A DNA stretch of 64,000 nucleotides, from positions 1 through 64,000 of the forward strand of contig JAKADX010000003.1 in NCBI GenBank assembly GCA_021818505.1, given 5' to 3'. The notes beneath the pieces are model-generated. The model saw nothing but the letters and a program-made list of their open reading frames with translations. It did no database searches and was not told where the DNA came from. A program made the position numbers and the translations under genes. Of the stretch, positions 17,198 to 27,725 are shown in pieces; the first letter of the stretch is position 1, and each line of letters opens with the position of its first letter. The stretch comes from Pseudomonadota bacterium (lineage in GTDB: Bacteria > Pseudomonadota > Alphaproteobacteria > Acetobacterales > Acetobacteraceae).

Positions 17198-18667
17198 CTA
17201 TGCCGCAGCCGTCTCGGTCTGACGCTGATCGGAAGGTGAAGTTGCGTTCACACGCGGCGGGGGGCGGGTGTTCAGGGTCAGCGTCGCCTGCAGGCCGGGC
17301 TGGTTATCCTGAAGCAACAATATTCCCCCGTGCAGCGTCGCCACCGCCTGCACCAGCGACAGGCCCAGCCCGCTGCCCGGCGTGCTGCGCGCGCTCTCGC
17401 CCCGGAAGAACCGCTGGGTCGCCCGCGCGCGGTCGGCCTCGGGGATGCCTGGCCCCTGGTCGGCAACCACGATATGGATGCCATCGCCCGGCTCGGCCCT
17501 GGCGGCAAGGCGGATCGTGCCGCCGTCGGGGGAGAATTTCAACGCGTTGTCGAGCAGGTTCGCGACCGCCTGCTGGATCATGTCGCGGTCGCCATAGCCG
17601 GGCAGGCGCGGCGGAATCTCCGGCAGCAGGCGCTGCCCGCGCTCCTCCGCCACCGCGCCGTAGAGGTCGGCGAGGTCGAACAGCAGCGGCGCGAGGTCGA
17701 GATCGGCAAAGGCCGAGCGGCGCGCACCGGCCTCGATCTCGGCGATGCGCAGCAGCGCCTGGAAAATCGCGATGACGCCGTCCAGGTCGGCCTCCGCCCG
17801 CTCGATCGCCGCGCGCAGGTCGGCCTCACCGGCGGCGTGGGCGGTCGCGTCCTCCAGCCGCGCGCGGGCCCGCGCGATCGGCGTGCGCAGGTCGTGCGCG
17901 ATCGCGTTGGACACCTGCCGCACCCCGTCCATCAGCCGGCCGATGCGGTCGAGCATGTCGTTGATGGTCTCGGCCAGTCGGTCGAACTCATCGCCGCGCC
18001 CGCTGACGCGCACGCGCCGCGTCAGGTCACCGGCACTGATCGCCGCCGCGGTGGCCGATACGTCCGCCAGCGTCATGCGGAACAGGCCCCGCACGGCCAG
18101 CGCCCCGATCGTGCCGAGCACGAGCGCGATGCCCGCCGCCCAGAGCAGCGCATCCCGGAGCAGCCGCGCCATCTGCGCGTGCGCCTCGACATCGCGCCCG
18201 ACCAGCAGGTGGAACCCACCGGGCAGGTCATAGCGATGCAGCCGCGCCATGCCGCGCCGTCCCGCCCGCTCGATCTGCACGTTGAACCAGTCGGTGCGGA
18301 CGCGGAAGGCGGGCGGCCAGCCGGCGACGTTGCCGACGACGTGGCGGTAGTCGGGATCGACCAGCAGGTAGATCGCGTCGTCATCGACATTGCCGGCCAG
18401 CCGCTGCTGGATCGTGTCCACCAGCGCCGGCAGCCCGCCCTCCTGATACCGTTCCGACAGGCCCTGGGTGTCGGCGTTGATCGCGGTGTCGGTCTGCCGG
18501 TCGAGCAGCCCGGCGGTGGACCACCACAGGAACACCGCCAGCGCCAGCGTCGCCAGCGCGAACGCGACCGCATAGATCATGCCGAATCGCACGCCCGCCG
18601 AGCGCATCAGCGGGCGGCGCTGCCGCATCCCGCGCCGCACCGCACTACGATCGGGCGTGTCCGGCAC
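17198..18667 (-). CDS. Two-component sensor histidine kinase
   Basis: A 489-residue inner-membrane kinase. TM1 lies at about residues 28-50, a periplasmic sensor region at 51-168 and TM2 at about 172-194. HAMP spans about 195-248. HisKA carries the phospho-acceptor in AIAHDLRTP (H258). The ATPase domain has N-box NLLDNALKFSP, G1 DQGPGIP and G2 GSGLGLSL. The periplasmic loop has no recognisable ligand domain. It is encoded 34 bases downstream of its likely partner regulator and two genes downstream of an HtrA-type protease, so envelope stress is a reasonable but unproven signal. Alternative starts exist at M14 and M21. Confidence 0.9.
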   Translation of the reverse strand: MPDTPDRSAVRRGMRQRRPLMRSAGVRFGMIYAVAFALATLALAVFLWWSTAGLLDRQTDTAINADTQGLSERYQEGGLPALVDTIQQRLAGNVDDDAIYLLVDPDYRHVVGNVAGWPPAFRVRTDWFNVQIERAGRRGMARLHRYDLPGGFHLLVGRDVEAHAQMARLLRDALLWAAGIALVLGTIGALAVRGLFRMTLADVSATAAAISAGDLTRRVRVSGRGDEFDRLAETINDMLDRIGRLMDGVRQVSNAIAHDLRTPIARARARLEDATAHAAGEADLRAAIERAEADLDGVIAIFQALLRIAEIEAGARRSAFADLDLAPLLFDLADLYGAVAEERGQRLLPEIPPRLPGYGDRDMIQQAVANLLDNALKFSPDGGTIRLAARAEPGDGIHIVVADQGPGIPEADRARATQRFFRGESARSTPGSGLGLSLVQAVATLHGGILLLQDNQPGLQATLTLNTRPPPRVNATSPSDQRQTETAAA

Positions 18668-18701
18668 GATGCCGCCCCGCCGCGTCAGGCGCCGGGACGC
18701 A

Positions 18702-19385
18702 TCAGGGCTGCTCGGGCCGCAGCATGTAGCCCGCGTTGCGCACGGTGTGGATCATCGGGGTGGGGAACGGCTTGTCCACTTTCTGGCGCAGGCGGGAGAC
18801 ATGAACGTCGATGACATTGGTCTGCGGGTCGAAATGGTAGTCCCACACGCCTTCCAGCAGCATCGTGCGCGTCACCACCTGGCCGGCGTGGCGCATCAGG
18901 AACTCCAGCAGCCGGAACTCGCGCGGCTGCAGGTCGATGCGCTGGCCGGCGCGCTTCACGCCGCGCGAGAGCAGGTCCATCTCCAGGTCGCCGGCGACGA
19001 GTTTCGTGGTCGGGCCTTCGCCCTTGCCGCGCCGCGCCAGCGCCTCGACGCGCGCCAGCAGTTCGGCGAAGGCGAACGGCTTGGTCAGGTAGTCGTCGCC
19101 GCCCGCCTTCAGCCCGCGCACCCGGTCATCGACCTGCGCCAGTGCCGAAAGGAACAACACCGGCGTGTTGTTGTTCTGCGCCCTGAGCGTCTCCAGCAGG
19201 CGCAACCCGTCGATGCCGCCGGGCAGCATGCGGTCGAGCACGATCGCATCGAAGTTCTCGCTCGCCGCCATGAACAGCCCGTCGCGGCCGTTGTCGGCGT
19301 GTTCCACCACATGCCCGGCCTCGCGCAGGCCCTTGATCACGAAGCCGGCCACGTCCTTGTCGTCTTCCACCACCAGGATACGCAT
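18702..19385 (-). CDS. OmpR/PhoB-family response regulator
   Basis: A 227-residue DNA-binding regulator. The receiver domain (1-118) has the acidic pair E7/D8-D9, phospho-acceptor D51 in IVLDRMLPGG and the conserved lysine in YLTKPF. The C-terminal winged helix (about 128-224) has LQPREFRLLEFLM and NVIDVHVSRLRQKVD, typical of OmpR-type recognition regions. It is placed between the protease gene (23 bases upstream) and the kinase gene (34 bases downstream), all in the same orientation. It probably autoregulates this set. Confidence 0.93.
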   Translation of the reverse strand: MRILVVEDDKDVAGFVIKGLREAGHVVEHADNGRDGLFMAASENFDAIVLDRMLPGGIDGLRLLETLRAQNNNTPVLFLSALAQVDDRVRGLKAGGDDYLTKPFAFAELLARVEALARRGKGEGPTTKLVAGDLEMDLLSRGVKRAGQRIDLQPREFRLLEFLMRHAGQVVTRTMLLEGVWDYHFDPQTNVIDVHVSRLRQKVDKPFPTPMIHTVRNAGYMLRPEQP

Positions 19386-19408
19386 GGTTGCCGTTCACCC
19401 CTGTCCGG

Positions 19409-20485
19409 TCAGCCCTGGCCCTTCGGTCGGTGCCCGACCGTTATGCCCACTTCCATCTGCTGCCCGCCGCGGCGCAGCGTCAGCCGCACCTGCGTGCCGG
19501 GCGGCACCTGCGCGATCTGGCGGATCAGTCCGCGCGCGCCGTCCACCGCCTGCCCGTTCACTGCCGTCACCAGATCGCCGGGACGCAGGCCAGCGTGCAT
19601 TCCCGGCCCGTTGCGCTCCACCGCCGCGATCAGCGCGCCGGCCTGTCCCTTGTAGGCCGGGTCGTCCGGCGCGTCCTGCACCGAGACGCCAAGCCAGCCC
19701 CGCTCCACGCGGCCGTGCTCGCGCAGGTCGGCGACGATGCGGCGCGCGATCTCGGAGGGAATGGCGAAGCCGATGCCCACCGAGGCGCCGGTCGGCGAGG
19801 CGATCGCGGTATCGACGCCGATCACTTCGCCCGCCTCGTTGAACACCGGGCCCCCGGAATTGCCGGGATTGATCGGCGCGTCGATCTGGATGAAGTCGTC
19901 GAACGGCCCGGCACCGATGTCGCGCCCGCGCGCCGAGACGATGCCGGCCGTCACCGTGCCGCCGAGCCCGTAAGGATTGCCCGCCGCGATCACCCAGTCG
20001 CCGACTTCGACCGAGCGGCTGTCGCCCCAGTCCACCGAGGGCAGGCTGGTCTTGGCGATCACGCGGATCAGCGCGATGTCGGTCAGTTCGTCGGTGCCCA
20101 CCACCTTGGCCGGCAGTTCGGTGCCGTCGGCGAGATCGACCATGATCTGGTCGGCGTTGCCGACGACGTGGACATTGGTGACGATGTAGCCGGCGGGGTC
20201 GATGATGAATCCCGACCCGGCGCCCTGCAGCTTTTCCTTGGGTGCGCGGAAACGGTCGCGGAACTGCCGGCGCAGCTCCGGCGGCAGGAACGACAGCGGG
20301 TCTTCCTGCGTGGTCACCGTCTCGGTGATGCGGATGTTCACCACGGCGGGCAACACGCGCCGGATCATCGGCGCGAAGCTGTTGGGGCCGGCGGCGGTCG
20401 CCGGGCCGCAGGCAGCCAGCCCCGCCGCCAGCAGAACCGCGGCGACCAAGCGGCGTCGGTGGACCGGCATGCCAGGGTTCCTCAT
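19409..20485 (-). CDS. HtrA/DegP-type periplasmic serine protease, lipoprotein form
   Basis: A 358-residue protease/chaperone of envelope quality control. A lipobox (AAGLAAC, C26) ends the signal sequence, suggesting membrane anchoring. The trypsin-like domain has the triad H106 (TNVHVV), D136 (TDIALI) and S210 (PGNSGGP). It is followed by a single PDZ domain (about residues 262-350) with GWLGVSVQDAP at its start, unlike DegP/DegQ, which have two. Start ATG 20485 is used and ATG 20470 is also possible. It leads a protease-regulator-kinase run, the arrangement expected when the two-component system senses envelope damage. Confidence 0.9.
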   Translation of the reverse strand: MRNPGMPVHRRRLVAAVLLAAGLAACGPATAAGPNSFAPMIRRVLPAVVNIRITETVTTQEDPLSFLPPELRRQFRDRFRAPKEKLQGAGSGFIIDPAGYIVTNVHVVGNADQIMVDLADGTELPAKVVGTDELTDIALIRVIAKTSLPSVDWGDSRSVEVGDWVIAAGNPYGLGGTVTAGIVSARGRDIGAGPFDDFIQIDAPINPGNSGGPVFNEAGEVIGVDTAIASPTGASVGIGFAIPSEIARRIVADLREHGRVERGWLGVSVQDAPDDPAYKGQAGALIAAVERNGPGMHAGLRPGDLVTAVNGQAVDGARGLIRQIAQVPPGTQVRLTLRRGGQQMEVGITVGHRPKGQG

Positions 20486-20538
20486 CGCGTTCGTCCATCG
20501 TAAAATTGGCGGCAGCGGACGCCCGGAACAAGATCGCG

Positions 20539-22917
20539 TCAAGCTCTGCGCGGGCCGCCCCGGCCGGCGTCCGCCTCGGCGGGGTTGTCGGGCCAGTGGT
20601 GGCGGGGATAGCGCCCGCGCATGTCGCGGCGCGCATCCGCCCAGGCGCCGCGCCAGAACGCCGCCAGATCGCCGGTGATCGCGACCGGCCGCCCGGCCGG
20701 CGACAGCAGCGCCAGCCGCAGCTTCACCCGCCCGTCCGCCAGACGCGGCGTGGCGGCCATGCCGTAGAAATGCTGCGCCCGCGCCGCCGCCAGGGGCACC
20801 GGCTGGGTGTAGTCCACCGCCGCGCGCCCGCCCGGAAGGTCAAGCTGCGCCGGCAGGGCGCGGTCGAGCAGCCGCGCCTGCGCCGGATCGAGCATCCCGC
20901 GCAGCACCGCAACCAGGTCGATCCGCGCCACCTCCGCCAGCCGGGTCATGCCGGCCAGATGCGGCACGAGCCAGGAGCGGTCGGCATCGAGGGCGGCGTC
21001 CGACAGGTCGGGCCAGCCGGCATCCGGCTCCAGCGCGCGCATCAGGCCGACACGCGCCTGAAGCTGCCGTGCCGCCTCGCCCCACGGCACGCTCGCCGCC
21101 GCGGCGAGGCGGGCGGCGGTTTCGGCCGGGTCGGCCGGGCCGGTGCGGTCGGCGAGCACCAGTGCGCCCAGCCGCGTGCGCCGCCGCGACAGCACCGCGC
21201 CGGACACCGGGTCGAGCGTGGTTTCCACGGTTTCGGCGATCCGCGCCGCCACCGCCTCCGGCAGCGCGGCGGGGTCGAGCGGGGCCGCCAGCCGGATGCG
21301 CCCGCCGGCGTCCAGCCCGGCGATCGCCAGCAGATCGGCGCGGGCCAGCGCGTCGCGTGCCGGCAGCTTCGCCCCGCCGCCACCAGCGAGGCGGAAACTG
21401 CCCGGCTCGCCGCGACGCTGGGCGATGCGGTCGGGAAAGCCGGCAGCGATCAGCCGCCCGGCATCGCCGGCCGGCGCGGCGGCAACGCGCAGCCGCCGGC
21501 GGTACTGCGCTGCCGCCCGCCGCAGCGACGGCGCGCCGAGCCGCAGCGTGATGTCGGCCGGCGCTTCCGGGCCGGGCAGCGGGTCGCGTTCCTCCAGGAT
21601 GGCCGCCAGCTCGGCCGCCAGCGCCGCCTCCGCCTCGCCGCCGGCCGCCAGCATCATCGCCGCGAGCCGCGGATGCGCGCCGAGCCGCACCATGCGCCGG
21701 CCCAGCCCGCTGATCCGCCCCGCCGCGTCCAGCGCGCCCAGGTCCGCGAGCAGCGCGCCGGCGGCGGCGAGCGGGCCGGGCGGCGGCGGGTCGGGAAACG
21801 GCAGGTCGGCGGGCGCGGCACCCCAGGCAGCGCAGTCGAGCAGCAGGCCCGACAGCTCCGCCTCCAGGATTTCCGGCCGGTCGAAGGCCGGCAGGCCGCG
21901 ATGCAGCGCGGCGGTCCAGAGGCGGACCGCGACCCCCGGCCCTTCCCGGCCCGCCCGGCCGGCGCGCTGCTCGGCCGCGGCCCTGCTGATGCGCAGTGTC
22001 GCCAGCCGCGTCAGGCCGGTGGACGGATCGAGCCGCGGCGCGCGCCGCCAGCCGCCATCGACCACGATGCGCACGCCCGGCACGGTCAGCGAGGTTTCCG
22101 CGATGCTGGTCGCCAGCACCACGCGCCGGGTGTCCGCCGGGCGCAGCGCGCGCTCCTGCTCGGCCGGCGGCAGATCGCCGTGCAGCGGCAGCACCAGCGC
22201 GCCGCAGCCCGCCAGCGCGGCGGCGGCGCGGCGGATTTCCGCCATGCCGGGCAGGAAGGCGAGCACGTCGCCCGGATGCGCGCCCAGCGCCGCCCGCACC
22301 GCGCCTGCCACCGCCTCCGGCAGGTCGCGTGGGGCAACGAGATCGCGCTTCGCGTGCTCGATCGCGACGGGATGGGCCTGACCGGCGCTTTCGATCACCG
22401 CGGCGTCGAGCAGGGCCGCCAGCCGCGCCGCGTCGGCGGTGGCCGACATCGCCAGCAGGCGCAGCTCCGGCCGCAGCCCGCGTTGCAGATCGCGGCACAG
22501 CGCCAGCGCCAGATCGGCGTCGAGCCCGCGCTCATGCACTTCATCGAGGATCACCGCCGCCACGCCCTCCAGGCCGGGGTCGGATTGCAGGCGGCGCACC
22601 AGCAATCCCTCGGTCACGACTTCGACGCGGGTCGCCGCGGAGACCGCGGCATCAAGCCGGGTGCGATAGCCCACCGTCTGTCCGACCGGCTCGCCGCGCA
22701 GCGCCGCCATGCGCGCGGCGGCGGCACGGGCGGCGAGGCGGCGCGGCTCCAGCATCAGGATGCGCCCGTCGCCGCGCCACGGCGCGTCCAGCAGCGCCAG
22801 CGGCACCAGCGTGGTCTTGCCGGCACCGGGCGGGGCGATCAGGACCGCGTTCGGGCGCCGGGCCAGGCTGTCGCGAAGCGCCGGCAGCACCAGGGTCACA
22901 GGCAGGTCTGGTGGCAT
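20539..22917 (-). CDS. hrpB: ATP-dependent helicase HrpB (DEAH family)
   Basis: A 792-residue superfamily 2 helicase. Walker A is APPGAGKTT (residues 28-36), the DEVH box is at 125-128, motif III is SATAD, and motif VI is QRAGRAGR. These are followed by the HA2/OB-like region and the HrpB-specific C-terminal domain ending in WPDNPAEA. The physiological role of HrpB in bacteria is poorly defined (RNA metabolism is assumed). It has the full usual length. It starts at ATG 22917, 30 bases from the divergent dsbD-type gene, so both promoters overlap. Its stop lies 53 bases before the protease gene that follows on the same strand. Confidence 0.93.
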   Translation of the reverse strand: MPPDLPVTLVLPALRDSLARRPNAVLIAPPGAGKTTLVPLALLDAPWRGDGRILMLEPRRLAARAAAARMAALRGEPVGQTVGYRTRLDAAVSAATRVEVVTEGLLVRRLQSDPGLEGVAAVILDEVHERGLDADLALALCRDLQRGLRPELRLLAMSATADAARLAALLDAAVIESAGQAHPVAIEHAKRDLVAPRDLPEAVAGAVRAALGAHPGDVLAFLPGMAEIRRAAAALAGCGALVLPLHGDLPPAEQERALRPADTRRVVLATSIAETSLTVPGVRIVVDGGWRRAPRLDPSTGLTRLATLRISRAAAEQRAGRAGREGPGVAVRLWTAALHRGLPAFDRPEILEAELSGLLLDCAAWGAAPADLPFPDPPPPGPLAAAGALLADLGALDAAGRISGLGRRMVRLGAHPRLAAMMLAAGGEAEAALAAELAAILEERDPLPGPEAPADITLRLGAPSLRRAAAQYRRRLRVAAAPAGDAGRLIAAGFPDRIAQRRGEPGSFRLAGGGGAKLPARDALARADLLAIAGLDAGGRIRLAAPLDPAALPEAVAARIAETVETTLDPVSGAVLSRRRTRLGALVLADRTGPADPAETAARLAAAASVPWGEAARQLQARVGLMRALEPDAGWPDLSDAALDADRSWLVPHLAGMTRLAEVARIDLVAVLRGMLDPAQARLLDRALPAQLDLPGGRAAVDYTQPVPLAAARAQHFYGMAATPRLADGRVKLRLALLSPAGRPVAITGDLAAFWRGAWADARRDMRGRYPRHHWPDNPAEADAGRGGPRRA

Positions 22918-22947
22918 CGGTGCGGCGTATCCCCTATGTTGCGCTGC

Positions 22948-25004
22948 ATGGCAAAACTGCTGCGGCCGCTGCTGTTGGCGCTCGCCCTGCTGGCCGGCGG
23001 GGCGGTCACGGCGCGCGCCGCCGAGAGTGTTGCCGTGACCAGCGCACGGGCAACCGCGACGCTGGTGAGCGCGAGCGACACGGTGGCGCCGGGCCAGAAA
23101 TTGCGGGTTGCCCTGCGGTTGCGCCTCGCCCCCGGCTGGCACACCTACTGGCGCAACCCGGGCGATGCCGGGGTCGCACCCGACCTGACCTTCGCCCTGC
23201 CGCCCGGCGTCGTCGCCGGCCCGGTCGCCTGGCCCGCGCCGCACCTGGAAATCGAGGGGCCACTCGCCACCTACGCCTACACCGGCGATCTGCTGTTGCC
23301 GGTGACGATCACCGGCGCAAAGGGGCCCACCGACATCCAGCTCACGGCGAGCTGGCTGGTCTGCGCCAATGTCTGCGTGCCGGAGTCCGGCGCCTTCCGC
23401 CTGTCGCTGCCGGCGGGCGACGGCGCGCCATCGGCGCAGGCGCGGCTATTCACCGCGGCAGATGCGCGCACCCCCCGCCCCTCGCCCTGGCCGGCACGCA
23501 TTGGCCCGGACGGCTCGCTGGCGGTGCCGGGACTGACTGACGCGCGTTCCGCCTGGTTCGCCGCCGAACTGCCGGGGGCGATCGAGATCGGGGCGAAGCA
23601 AACCCTCCTGCAGACCCCCGAGGGCCTGGTCCTGCGCCTGCGCACGGCGCACGACTTCCAGCCGGACGCGAAGCTGCCCGGCGTGCTGACGGTCACCGAC
23701 CGCAACGGCACCGAGACGTATCTGCACCTGGTCGCGACCCCCGGTGCGGTCGTGCTGCCTACGCAGGCCGTGGCGGCCCCGGCATGGACGGCCGGCGTGC
23801 CGCGATTGCTCGGGCTCGCGCTGCTCGGCGGGCTGGTGCTGAACCTGATGCCCTGCGTCTTTCCGGTCCTCGCCCTGAAGACCGTGGGGCTGGCCGGGCT
23901 GGCCGGCCGCGGCGGCGGCAGGCGGCGGCCCATGCGGCGAGTTATGCCGCCGGGGTGCTGATCGCCTTCGCCGCGCTCGCCGGCGCGCTGTTGGCCGCGC
24001 GCGCGGCCGGCTTGGCAGCGGGCTGGGGGTTCCAGTTCCAGCATCCGGGCTTCGTCGCCGCCATCGCCTGGATTCTATTCGTGGTCGGACTGAACTTCTC
24101 GGGCGTGTTCTCGCTGGGCGGCAGCTTCACCGGCGCCGGGCAGTCGCTCGCCGGGCGGGAGGGGCATGGCGGCAGCTTCGCCACCGGCCTGCTCGCGGTC
24201 GTCGTCGCCGCCCCCTGCACGGCGCCGTTCATGGGGGCCGCGATCGCCGGCGCCCTGGCCGCGCCGCCGGCCGCGGCACTCGCGGTGTTCCTGGCGATGG
24301 GGCTCGGCATGGCCGCACCTTATGTCGTGCTGGCGCTGATCCCCGGCGTGGCACGCGCGTTGCCCCGGCCGGGCGCCTGGATGGAGGTGCTGCGCCAGGC
24401 GCTGGCATTCCCGATGTACGGCGCCGCCGCGTGGCTGGTCTGGGTGATGAGCGAGGAGGCCGGGCCGCAGGGCGTGTTGGCCACACTGGCCGGCGCGGTG
24501 CTGATCGGGCTGGGCGCCTGGGCGCTGGGGCTGGCAGAACGGGCGCAGGGACGCGGGCGGCGGCTGGGACGCGCGGTCGCCGGGGCGGCGCTGCTGGCGG
24601 CGCTGGCGGTGCTTCCCGGCATCGGCGTGGCGCCGCTGCCGCAGGCCCGCGCCGCCGTCGAGGGCAGCGAAGCGTTCTCCTCCGCGCGGCTCGCCGCGCT
24701 GGTCGATGCTGGTCGGCCGGTGTTCGTCGATGCCACGGCGGCGTGGTGCATCACCTGCAAGGTGAACGAGCGGCTGGCGCTGACGCCGCGCGTGCGCGCC
24801 GCCTTCGCCGCCGAGGGAATCACCTATCTGGTCGCCGACTGGACGCGGCAGGACAGGTCGATCTCGGCGTTCCTGCGCGCGCACGGACAGGAAGGCGTGC
24901 CGCTCTACGTGTTCTACCCGGGCCATGGCCGCGCCCCGGTCGTGCTGCCGCAGCTGCTGACCGAGACGACCGTGCTGGACGCAATCCGCGCGCCGGCAAG
25001 TTGA
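22948..25004 (+). pseudogene. dsbD: DsbD-type thiol:disulfide interchange protein, interrupted by a frameshift
   Basis: The gene would encode an inner-membrane reductant conductor. The first frame (22948 to stop at 23961) has a signal peptide, a DsbD alpha-like periplasmic domain with a VCANVCVPE cysteine pair, and the first membrane helix with LMPCVFPVLALK. After about 23915 the sequence continues in the -1 frame with SYAAGVLIAFAAL, the remaining helices including VVAAPCTAPFMGAA, and a C-terminal thioredoxin domain with AAWCITCK, ending at 25004. All conserved cysteines are intact, and a single missing base in the GGC/GCG run at about 23905-23930 explains the break. It may be a sequencing error, a recent mutation or recoding. 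An in-frame ATG at 22936 is an alternative start. Confidence 0.85.
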
Positions 25005-25138
25005 CGGCGCGCGCGGCCGCCGGATGATCGACAAGCGCCGCCGGCATAAGCTATGCATCGTCACGGAATAAAGCCCGCCTTGGCGACCAGGCGCCGCCCA
25101 AGGCGGGACCGACGTTGCCGCCCGGACAGGAACCGACG

Positions 25139-27646
25139 ATGAGCCAGGCCCGCGTCCCTTCCTCGGTTGCCAGCAACGGCGCAGTCGCACGCATCGCCCT
25201 TCCCGCCCAGGACGAAGACATCGCCACGCTGCGCCGCGCGGTGATTGCGAAGCTCACCTACGCCGTCGGCAAGGACCCGATCGTCGCCAGCGACCGCGAC
25301 TGGTTCGTCGCCGTCGCGCTGACCGTGCGCGACCGCATCGTCGAACGCTGGTTCCCTTCGACACGCGCGATGTACGCGAAAGGGCGGAAGCGGGTCTATT
25401 ATCTGTCGCTGGAGTTCCTGATCGGCCGGCTGCTGCTCGACAGTCTGAACAATCTCGGCCTGACCGAGCCGATGCGTGCGGCCCTCGGCGAACTCGGCGT
25501 CGATCTCGACCGGCTGCGGCAGATCGAACCGGACGCGGCACTGGGCAACGGCGGCCTGGGGCGGCTCGCGGCGTGCTTCATGGAAAGCATGGCGACCCTC
25601 TCGGTCGCCGCGCACGGCTACGGCATCCGTTACAACCACGGCCTGTTCCAGCAGGTCATCAAGGACGGCTGGCAGCACGAATATCCCGAGAACTGGCTCA
25701 GCTACGGCAACCCGTGGGAGTTCGAGCGGCCCGAGGTGATCTATGCCGTCGGCTTCGGCGGCACGGTGGAGGCGATCACCGGCGCCGACGGTTCGACGCG
25801 GCACATCTGGCACCCCGCCGAGATCGTCGATGCGATGGCGTATGACACCGCCGTGGTCGGCTGGCGTGGCAGGCACGTCAACACGCTCAGGCTGTGGTCG
25901 GCGCGCGCGCCTGATCCCTTGAAGCTCGATGCGTTCAACCGCGGCGATCATGTCGGCGCGCTGGCGTCGCGCGCGCGCGCCAATGCGATCTCGCAGATCC
26001 TCTATCCCAGCGACGAGACCGCGGCGGGGCAGGAGCTGCGGCTGCGGCAGGAGTATTTCTTCACCTGCGCCTCGCTGCAGGACCTGCTGCGCCGGCACAT
26101 GCGCCAGCACAAGGACATCCGCACGCTGCCCGACAAGGCGGCGATCCAGCTGAACGACACGCATCCCGCGATCGCGGTCGCCGAGCTGATGCGCCTGCTG
26201 ATGGACGTGCACGACCTGCCATGGACGGAAGCCTGGCGGATCACGGTCGCCACCCTCTCCTACACCAACCACACGCTGCTGCCCGAGGCACTGGAGAGCT
26301 GGCCGGTGCCGCTGATGGAGCGACTGCTGCCGCGGCACATGCAGATCATCTATCTGCTCAACTGGCTGCACCTGGACAGTGTGCGCGCCGCCGGGCACAG
26401 CGACGACGCGCTGCTGTCCGCGATGTCGCTGATCGACGAGAGCGCCGGGCGGCGGGTGCGCATGGGCGTGCTGGCATTCATCGGATCGCACAAGGTCAAC
26501 GGCGTCTCGGCGCTGCACACCGATCTGATGCGCGAGACGGTATTTCACGACCTGAACAGGATGTTTCCCGACCGCATCACCAACAAAACCAACGGCATCA
26601 CCTTCCGCCGCTGGCTGTTCGAGGCCAATCCCGGCCTCACCTCGCTGCTCACCGAGGTGGTGGGGCCGGCGGTGATGGATGACGCCGAGGTGCTTGCGCA
26701 GCTTGCGCCCCATGCCGACGACACCGCCCTGCACGACCGGCTGATCGCGGTGCGGCGCGCGAACAAGGTGCAGCTGGCCAACCTGATCGCCGAGCGGGTG
26801 CAGATCCAGGTCGATCCCGACGCGATGTTCGACGTGCAGATCAAGCGCATGCACGAATACAAGCGCCAGTTGCTGAACATCCTGGAGACCATCGCGCTGT
26901 ACAGCGCGATGCGGGCGCAGCCGATGCGTGACTGGGTGCCGCGCGTGCGGATCTTCTCCGGCAAGGCGGCGGCGAGCTACCACCGCGCCAAGCTGATCAT
27001 CAAGCTGATCCACGACGTGGGCCGCGTCGTCAACAACGATCCCACGCTGCGCGGCCTGCTCAAGGTCGTGTTTCTGCCGAACTACAATGTCAGCCTGGCG
27101 GAATCGATCATCCCGGCGGCCGACCTGTCGGAGCAGATCTCCACCGCCGGCATGGAAGCCTCCGGCACCGGGAACATGAAGCTGGCGCTGAATGGCGCGC
27201 TGACCATCGGCACGCTCGACGGCGCCAATGTCGAAATCCGCGAGCGCGTCGGCGAGGACAACATCTTCATCTTCGGCATGTCGGCCGAGGAGGTCGAGGC
27301 GCGGCGCCGCACCAACGGCATCGGCGCGGCCGACGCCATCGACGCCTCCCCGATATTGCGCGACGTGCTGGACGAGATCGGCTCCGGCGTGTTTTCGCCC
27401 GAGGAGCCGGACCGTTATCGCGAACTGGTCGATGTGCTGACGCACCACGATCACTTCATGGTATCGGCGGATTTCGACGCCTACGCGCGCACGCAGCGCC
27501 AGGTGGCGGCGCGCTGGCGCGACCGCAAGGCCTGGTGGCGCGCGAGCGTGCTCAACACGGCGCATGTCGGCTGGTTCTCCTCCGACCGCACCATCCGCGA
27601 ATACGCGAGCGAGATCTGGAACGTGCCGGCGGCCACGGACTCATGA
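25139..27646 (+). CDS. glgP: Glycogen/alpha-glucan phosphorylase GlgP
   Basis: Releases glucose-1-phosphate from the non-reducing ends of glycogen. The 835-residue protein shows the family pattern [33 protein letters not shown] and KVNGVSALH, and the PLP-lysine motif [11 protein letters not shown] (K681). The N-terminus lacks an obvious allosteric extension, as in other bacterial enzymes. ATG 25139 follows a weak ribosome-binding stretch (GACAGGAACC). It is the first gene of a five-gene same-strand glycogen set, with 79 bases to glgB. Confidence 0.95.
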   Translation: MSQARVPSSVASNGAVARIALPAQDEDIATLRRAVIAKLTYAVGKDPIVASDRDWFVAVALTVRDRIVERWFPSTRAMYAKGRKRVYYLSLEFLIGRLLLDSLNNLGLTEPMRAALGELGVDLDRLRQIEPDAALGNGGLGRLAACFMESMATLSVAAHGYGIRYNHGLFQQVIKDGWQHEYPENWLSYGNPWEFERPEVIYAVGFGGTVEAITGADGSTRHIWHPAEIVDAMAYDTAVVGWRGRHVNTLRLWSARAPDPLKLDAFNRGDHVGALASRARANAISQILYPSDETAAGQELRLRQEYFFTCASLQDLLRRHMRQHKDIRTLPDKAAIQLNDTHPAIAVAELMRLLMDVHDLPWTEAWRITVATLSYTNHTLLPEALESWPVPLMERLLPRHMQIIYLLNWLHLDSVRAAGHSDDALLSAMSLIDESAGRRVRMGVLAFIGSHKVNGVSALHTDLMRETVFHDLNRMFPDRITNKTNGITFRRWLFEANPGLTSLLTEVVGPAVMDDAEVLAQLAPHADDTALHDRLIAVRRANKVQLANLIAERVQIQVDPDAMFDVQIKRMHEYKRQLLNILETIALYSAMRAQPMRDWVPRVRIFSGKAAASYHRAKLIIKLIHDVGRVVNNDPTLRGLLKVVFLPNYNVSLAESIIPAADLSEQISTAGMEASGTGNMKLALNGALTIGTLDGANVEIRERVGEDNIFIFGMSAEEVEARRRTNGIGAADAIDASPILRDVLDEIGSGVFSPEEPDRYRELVDVLTHHDHFMVSADFDAYARTQRQVAARWRDRKAWWRASVLNTAHVGWFSSDRTIREYASEIWNVPAATDS

Positions 27647-27670
27647 GCGCCGGCGCGATTCTCACCCCGC

Positions 27671-27694
27671 CCCTCTCCCGCGCGCGGGCGAGGG
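27671..27694. repeat. Intergenic inverted repeat between glgP and glgB
   Basis: CCCTCTCCCGC (27671-27681) faces GCGGGCGAGGG (27684-27694), pairing throughout except one T-C mismatch. Similar CCTCTCCCGC-type hairpins are scattered between genes in many GC-rich proteobacteria. No T-run follows, so it may protect or attenuate the transcript rather than terminate it. Confidence 0.45.
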
Positions 27695-27725
27695 TCATTG
27701 GCACCACGATCTGAGGAGCTGCGCC

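Noticed and set aside
23784-25004. Independent gene starting inside the dsbD region
   Set aside because: The first 45 codons of that frame are the out-of-frame shadow of the upstream DsbD segment. Family-like sequence begins only after about 23920, so it is the second half of one broken gene.
25061-27565. An 834-codon open frame on the minus strand across glgP
   Set aside because: It mirrors glgP, is rich in His, Arg, Gln and Asp in the pattern produced by the antisense of GC-rich codons, and shows no domain. The same holds for other long antisense frames over glgX-malQ, hrpB and boxC.
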